From assembly GCA_036873135.1 (NCBI GenBank), contig JAPTYO010000007.1, positions 17,094,763 to 17,158,762 on the forward strand: a stretch of 64,000 nucleotides of DNA, given 5' to 3'. This document shows, one piece after another, positions 59,996-64,000 of the stretch; the first letter of the stretch is position 1; each line of letters begins with the position of its first letter. The notes under the pieces are model-generated. The model was not told the origin of the DNA. It ran no database searches and saw only the letters and a program-made list of their open reading frames with translations. The translations under genes and the position numbers were made by a program. The DNA comes from Clarkia xantiana subsp. parviflora. Its lineage: Eukaryota > Streptophyta > Magnoliopsida > Myrtales > Onagraceae.

Positions 59996-61234
59996 TTGAA
60001 ATAAAGCTAGGCCAATCTCAAAGTTCTTTGTTTTAGCATGATGAACATGGTTTTCAAAAAGAGAGCATTGCCAGTGGGGTTCACCAGATGACGAGAATAG
60101 ATTAATACTTTAGGGTTAACTAAGTACGAAACTTACCCATATAACTTAAGATACAATTTTTTTTTCTAAACAGCCCTATAGCACAAACCAATAACAAATA
60201 GACCCTATCAGAAAAATTAATTACAAATTTTCCCTATAGTCCAAAAGCCTCACTACAAAAAATACCCCATTTACCGGCGAAAAATTAAAACTAGCCGGTA
60301 AAAATGGCCGGTAAAAGTTTTTTTCCCGGCAAAGTTAAAATTTTGCCGGTAAAAGATTATTGGCGGCGAGATTAATATTTTCGCCAGTAAAAGATTAGAA
60401 TTACCGGCCACTAAATTTGTTTCGCCGGTAAAAGTTTAAGGGAAAAAAATAAATTAATATTTTAATACAAGATACATTAGCGGCAAGATAGTTGGCCGGT
60501 AAATGATTACAATTAACGGCGACTAAATTAATCTCGCCGGTAAAGTTAAAGTTTTAGCGGCGGTGTCATTTTAGTCGCCGGGAAAAAATATAAATTATTA
60601 CCGGCAAGATAGATGGCCGGTAAAGTTGTCCAATTAGCGGCGACGTAATTTTATTCGCCGGGAAAAAATTTAAATTATTACCGGCGAGATAGATGGCCGG
60701 TAAAGTTGTCCAATTAGCGGCGACGTCATTTTATTCGCCAGGAAAAAATTTAAATTATTACCGGCGAGTTATTAGGCCGGTAAATGTTTACTATTAACTG
60801 AGACTAATTAGTTTCACCAGTAAAGTTAAACTTTTAGTGGCGACATCATTTTAGTCGTTGGGATTTTTTTTTTTTAAATATTACCGTCAAGATAGTTTTT
60901 CGGTAAAGTTGTACAATTAACGGCAACTAAATTAGTTTTGCCAATAAAATATAAGTTCTAACGACGACGTAATTATAGTTACCGGGAAAAAAATTGTAAT
61001 TTTATAAAAGGGAATACGTAAGATAAAGATTAAGTATAATCATTTAGGTATATACTTGTTTAGCACAATATATTTGAAGGATTATAAAAAAATGAAAGAG
61101 AATTCCATACAATTACCATAAACCCAATACATTCACTTAATAGATAGTCTTTTATATCGGCCAAAAACAATTCTTTATATTTTCTCTACAAACGTCCTCA
61201 CCATCATAGTTATGTTTTAGTTTTTACTTTAGAG

Positions 61235-61264
61235 AAATAATAATAATAATAATAATAATAATAA
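61235..61264. repeat. (AAT)n microsatellite
   Basis: About ten uninterrupted AAT units inside CACTA III. Confidence 0.9.
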
Positions 61265-62137
61265 TTAATAAGTCACCATATGTGATCTTATCCCTAGACA
61301 GACAACGAGCAAGGCTTCGTGAGAGTTCCAGACAGCGACGAGAAGAAAGAGAGCCAGAGAGGTCCAGACAGCAAGCAAGGCTTCGAGAATGATTGCATCT
61401 TCCGGCTTCGGAAATCGAAGTCGTCCTGCAGCTCTAGCCCAGACCAACAGACTCCAACCGCACATCCACCTTCTGACAAAGAACCTCGACACCAAGCGAC
61501 CTCCGATCGGTCAAGAACTCTATTTCTTAGACTCAGGTTAGTTTATTTTCGGTTGGATTACTTGAATTGAAAATCAAGTATCAGTTTGATGTGTAGTTTG
61601 GAGAAGTGAAATTGAGTTCAAGTGGTTAACCCTAAATTAGACGGATTTTGACTGAACTGGGTCGTTTTAAGTTGGTTTACTGAAAATTGGTCCAATTAAG
61701 CTGATTTAGATGGGTATACAGTGAGTTAGTTTAATTGTGAATAAAATAGGTTTGATTATAATTGATTTGATTAAGTGGTATAACATGTGAATTCAAAGAT
61801 CTTAGATTTGAAATAATATTTTCTAGGTCTTAGATTTGAAATAATGTTGTCTAGGCATCAATTTGTTGGGCAAATAATTTTCGTTACCAACCTCATTGGT
61901 GACATTATAAAGTAAAAGAAGAAATCCTCCTAGCCTTCTAGCGATGAGAGAGTATGATTAGTTGTTAAGGGATGGTATGATTGACAGTATTAAACTGCAC
62001 AATTATATATTTAGTAGCTAGCTCAAAATTTTGATAATATAGTTAACTTAGCTAGCTAGTTGGATGTTTGATTTTCACAGAAGTTAAGTTCTAGTCTTAT
62101 GTTGTGTTGTTTTTAAGCTCGTCTAGACATGCAAGTC

Positions 62138-62358
62138 ATGGGCATAAGACGTTCACTCCATCCAATATCAAATGGATCTAAGCAAGTAATACCTGCAGCA
62201 AGCCATACATTGTCGCGTGATCAATAGACTCTTTTGTTTAGGTTCCCGGAAGATTTGATAATTCCTGGAGGTTATCTCGTTGTGTTAATGTTAAGGAGCG
62301 GAAAATTGACGGACTGAAGAGTCATGACTACCATGTGTTGATGCAACGTCTCTTGCTA
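62138..62358 (+). pseudogene. CACTA TNP2 transposase C-terminal relic
   Basis: Reads MGIRRSLHPISNGSK, then AASHTLSRDQ and a stop. Further on, in a changing frame, come FPEDLIIPGGY and VKERKIDGLKSHDYHVLMQR. The last phrase is the highly conserved LKSHD(C/Y)HVLMQ of plant TNP2/DUF4218 proteins. Stops and frameshifts show it is dead. It confirms the element type independently of the ends. Confidence 0.88.
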
Positions 62359-62525
62359 ATAGACCCATAATTATGATGAAAACTCTATTCGTAGTGTGTT
62401 TTGCTAGTTGAAACTGTCCTTATGTTTTCAATGATACTTTTCTAATAAAGCTATGTTATATATATATAGTGTATACACATAACACGATAAAATATCTATT
62501 TTTGAGTTGTAGAAACTAGAAAGTA

Positions 62526-62862
62526 ATGGCTGGGAGAGGGAAACGAAGCACTCGTCCTTCCAATCAACGGAAGCATATCTCCGTCTGTGACATGACATCC
62601 GAGTCTGAACCCCCACTACTTCTTACACAGCCGCGTACATCATCCGAACCAACCATTAATGCATCTGAGCATCTTCTGCTTAAATATATAACTTTCAGAA
62701 CTGATCATTTCTTAATATTTCGTGCTAACTCCTTTTGCGTTTTGTGTTAAAATCTAATTCATCTAGCTGGTTCGGAGAGTTCTAAGACCAAAACCACTGG
62801 AGTAAGGAGAAGAAGGATCTTATATCAACAAAAGCCTTCTAACACTTGGAACAGTAAGTTCA
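62526..62862 (+). pseudogene. Possible TNPA-like N-terminus in CACTA III
   Basis: The frame from 62526 begins MAGRGKRSTRPSNQRKHI. A second open piece at about 62767-62862 is rich in Lys/Arg (SSKTKTTGVRRRRILYQQ). The basic start and position after TNP2 fit an accessory En/Spm protein, but I see no diagnostic motif. It could also be part of the captured gene. Confidence 0.35.
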
Positions 62863-62991
62863 TTTTAACTCCATTATACTTAAGTCTTAAACGTAGCACT
62901 TGTTCTTTATGCCGATGATTTCAATACCTTATATCGATGGTCTGTGGTCTACCCTGTGTCTCAAGCTCATATTTTATGCTCTAATGTACAT

Positions 62992-63627
62992 GTCATTGGG
63001 AAATTGAATGAGGGAAAAGCATTTCATGTTCCATACCGTGACTCTAAGCTTACTCGGCTTCTGCAGACCTCTTTAAGTGGCCATTGACATGCTTCAGTGA
63101 GTTTGTTATTCGAATAGGATTTATATGACTTCGTTGAAGGCTCGTTTGTTGCCAGTATTCCGGTGACTGAATTTTATATTTGTTTAATTTTATGAAATTT
63201 TATGTAAGTCATATTCTTTGTCTTTACCTGATAGAGCTGGTACTCTACCTATTTTATATCCTTCCATAATTTCTCTGCACTACCACTTGAATAAATTTTT
63301 CCTCATAATTACTTTCCTCTTTTGGTACAGCTAATTTGCAACGTCACTCCTGCCTCAAGTAAACTGGAGGAGACACACAACATATCAAAATTTGCAAGCA
63401 GGGCCAAACGATTAGAGATTTATGCATCCCGCAATAAGGTTCATATTTTCACAATTAAGAGTTTCTAATGTTATAGTGTCGTGATAATCCATAGCTCTAC
63501 TGACAATATATTAAATATTTGCCACCAGATTGTTGATGAGAAATCTTTGACAAAAAAGTATCAACGTGAAATCTTCAGCCTTAAGGAAACTAGATCAAAT
63601 GAAGAGGGGAATGTCTGTGGCAGTTAA
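62992..63627 (+). pseudogene. Kinesin-7 (CENP-E-like) motor fragment captured by CACTA III
   Basis: Three exon-like segments with splice-like borders. At 62992-63096: [20 protein letters not shown], then [11 protein letters not shown], a stop (63085-63087) and HAS. At 63331-63438: LICNVTPASSKLEETHNISK, then FASRAKRLEIYASRNK. At 63529-63627: IVDEKSLTKKYQREIFSLKE, ending in a stop. This is the end of a kinesin motor domain ([10 protein letters not shown] of the alpha4-alpha5 region, then the NxTPAS and FASRAK blocks) plus the neck. EIYASRNKI-DEKSL-KKYQREI is typical of plant kinesin-7. P-loop and switch regions are absent. The stop in GH(G)H shows it is not a working motor. Confidence 0.85.
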
Positions 63628-64000
63628 CCATGTTAATGGTTAGTTTTTTGAGATGCTACTCAAACTCATGCAACTAAACTTACATATGGTTATATCTATT
63701 AGTTAATTGTGGAAACTTAATGTATTTTGTATTCCTTTTATTTGGTTATATTATGACTATTATGAATGAGGATTCAAATGTTGGCTTCAAAGTAATATGG
63801 TTGTTTTATAATTATGGTTTGAGATTTCTATTATACAATTAGGTGAAAAAAATTCAATATGCCGCGGGAGTAACTCGCCGATAAAGAGAGTCTAAAAAAG
63901 TCGCAAGCTGTTATTTTGTCCGACGAAATAAGTCGTCAAAAATATATCGGCAAATGAGGTTGCCAATAATAGCCATTTTTTTGACTAAGAAACTCGCCAG

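Larger units (their letters stand above)
60251..64000 (+). mobile_element. CACTA element III, left end to window edge, with captured kinesin exons
   Basis: Starts CACTACAAAAAATACCCC. The left subterminal array (about 60270-61000) consists of TTACCGGCG/CGCCGGTAA-type words in both orientations. At the other side, from about 63858, related CTCGCCG/CGACGAAATAAGTCGTC words appear, so the right end must lie just beyond the window. Inside are a TNP2 relic (62138-62358), a possible TNPA-like start (62526-62860) and kinesin exons (62992-63627). A (AAT)n run is at about 61235-61264. Confidence 0.85.

Overview
The window is nuclear DNA from a flowering plant, most likely a eudicot. The genes have many introns, AT-rich intergenic DNA, GT-AG splice sites and a DYW-type pentatricopeptide repeat gene. 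One invertase exon is only 9 nt long, a hallmark of plant invertases. Transposable elements of nearly every plant class lie between the genes. The species cannot be named from sequence alone.

Layout. 1-5.5 kb: a Ty3/gypsy LTR remnant and two non-autonomous hAT elements, one carrying a 155-bp (AG)n tract. 5.8-16.5 kb: a compact gene island with SNX1 (+), a KxDL-motif protein (-), tRNA-Leu(UAG), cytosolic ribosomal protein S14/uS11 (+) and a 626-residue DYW PPR protein (-). 16.5-26 kb: gene-poor, with a 5'-truncated LINE in a 13-bp target-site duplication (TSD), a broken GH17 glucanase fragment, a hAT element with an exact 8-bp TSD, and a 28-bp minisatellite. 26-35.5 kb: two tandem paralogues of a plant condensation/acyltransferase-fold family, separated by a copia remnant and a 1.66-kb long-TIR Mutator-like element (MULE). 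36-40.5 kb: a nested stack of an inverted-repeat element, a CACTA element inside it, and a small MULE in its right arm. 41.5-59.3 kb: two tandem GH32 acid invertase genes of cell-wall type, each of 585 codons and 8 exons. Between them lie a Helitron, CACTA elements, a TRIM-like LTR element and two foldback MULEs. 60.25 kb to the end: a third CACTA element that runs out of the window. It holds a TNP2 transposase relic and exons copied from a kinesin-7 gene.

Working picture. SNX1 and the KxDL protein both belong to endosomal/lysosome-related trafficking machinery and sit tail to tail. S14 and the KxDL gene diverge from a 450-bp intergenic region with a tRNA gene in the middle. The invertase pair probably hydrolyses apoplastic sucrose. 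Both copies keep the catalytic triad and the Asp/Lys pair typical of true invertases, but both have Leu in place of the Trp next to the acid/base Glu. The acyltransferase-like pair keeps only the outer His and the Asp of the HHxxxD signature. The two copies have different introns.

Exon coordinates were worked out by eye from reading frame and splice signals and are consistent in phase. Transposon borders given with a TSD are exact to the base as far as the duplications can be read. Other borders are approximate.
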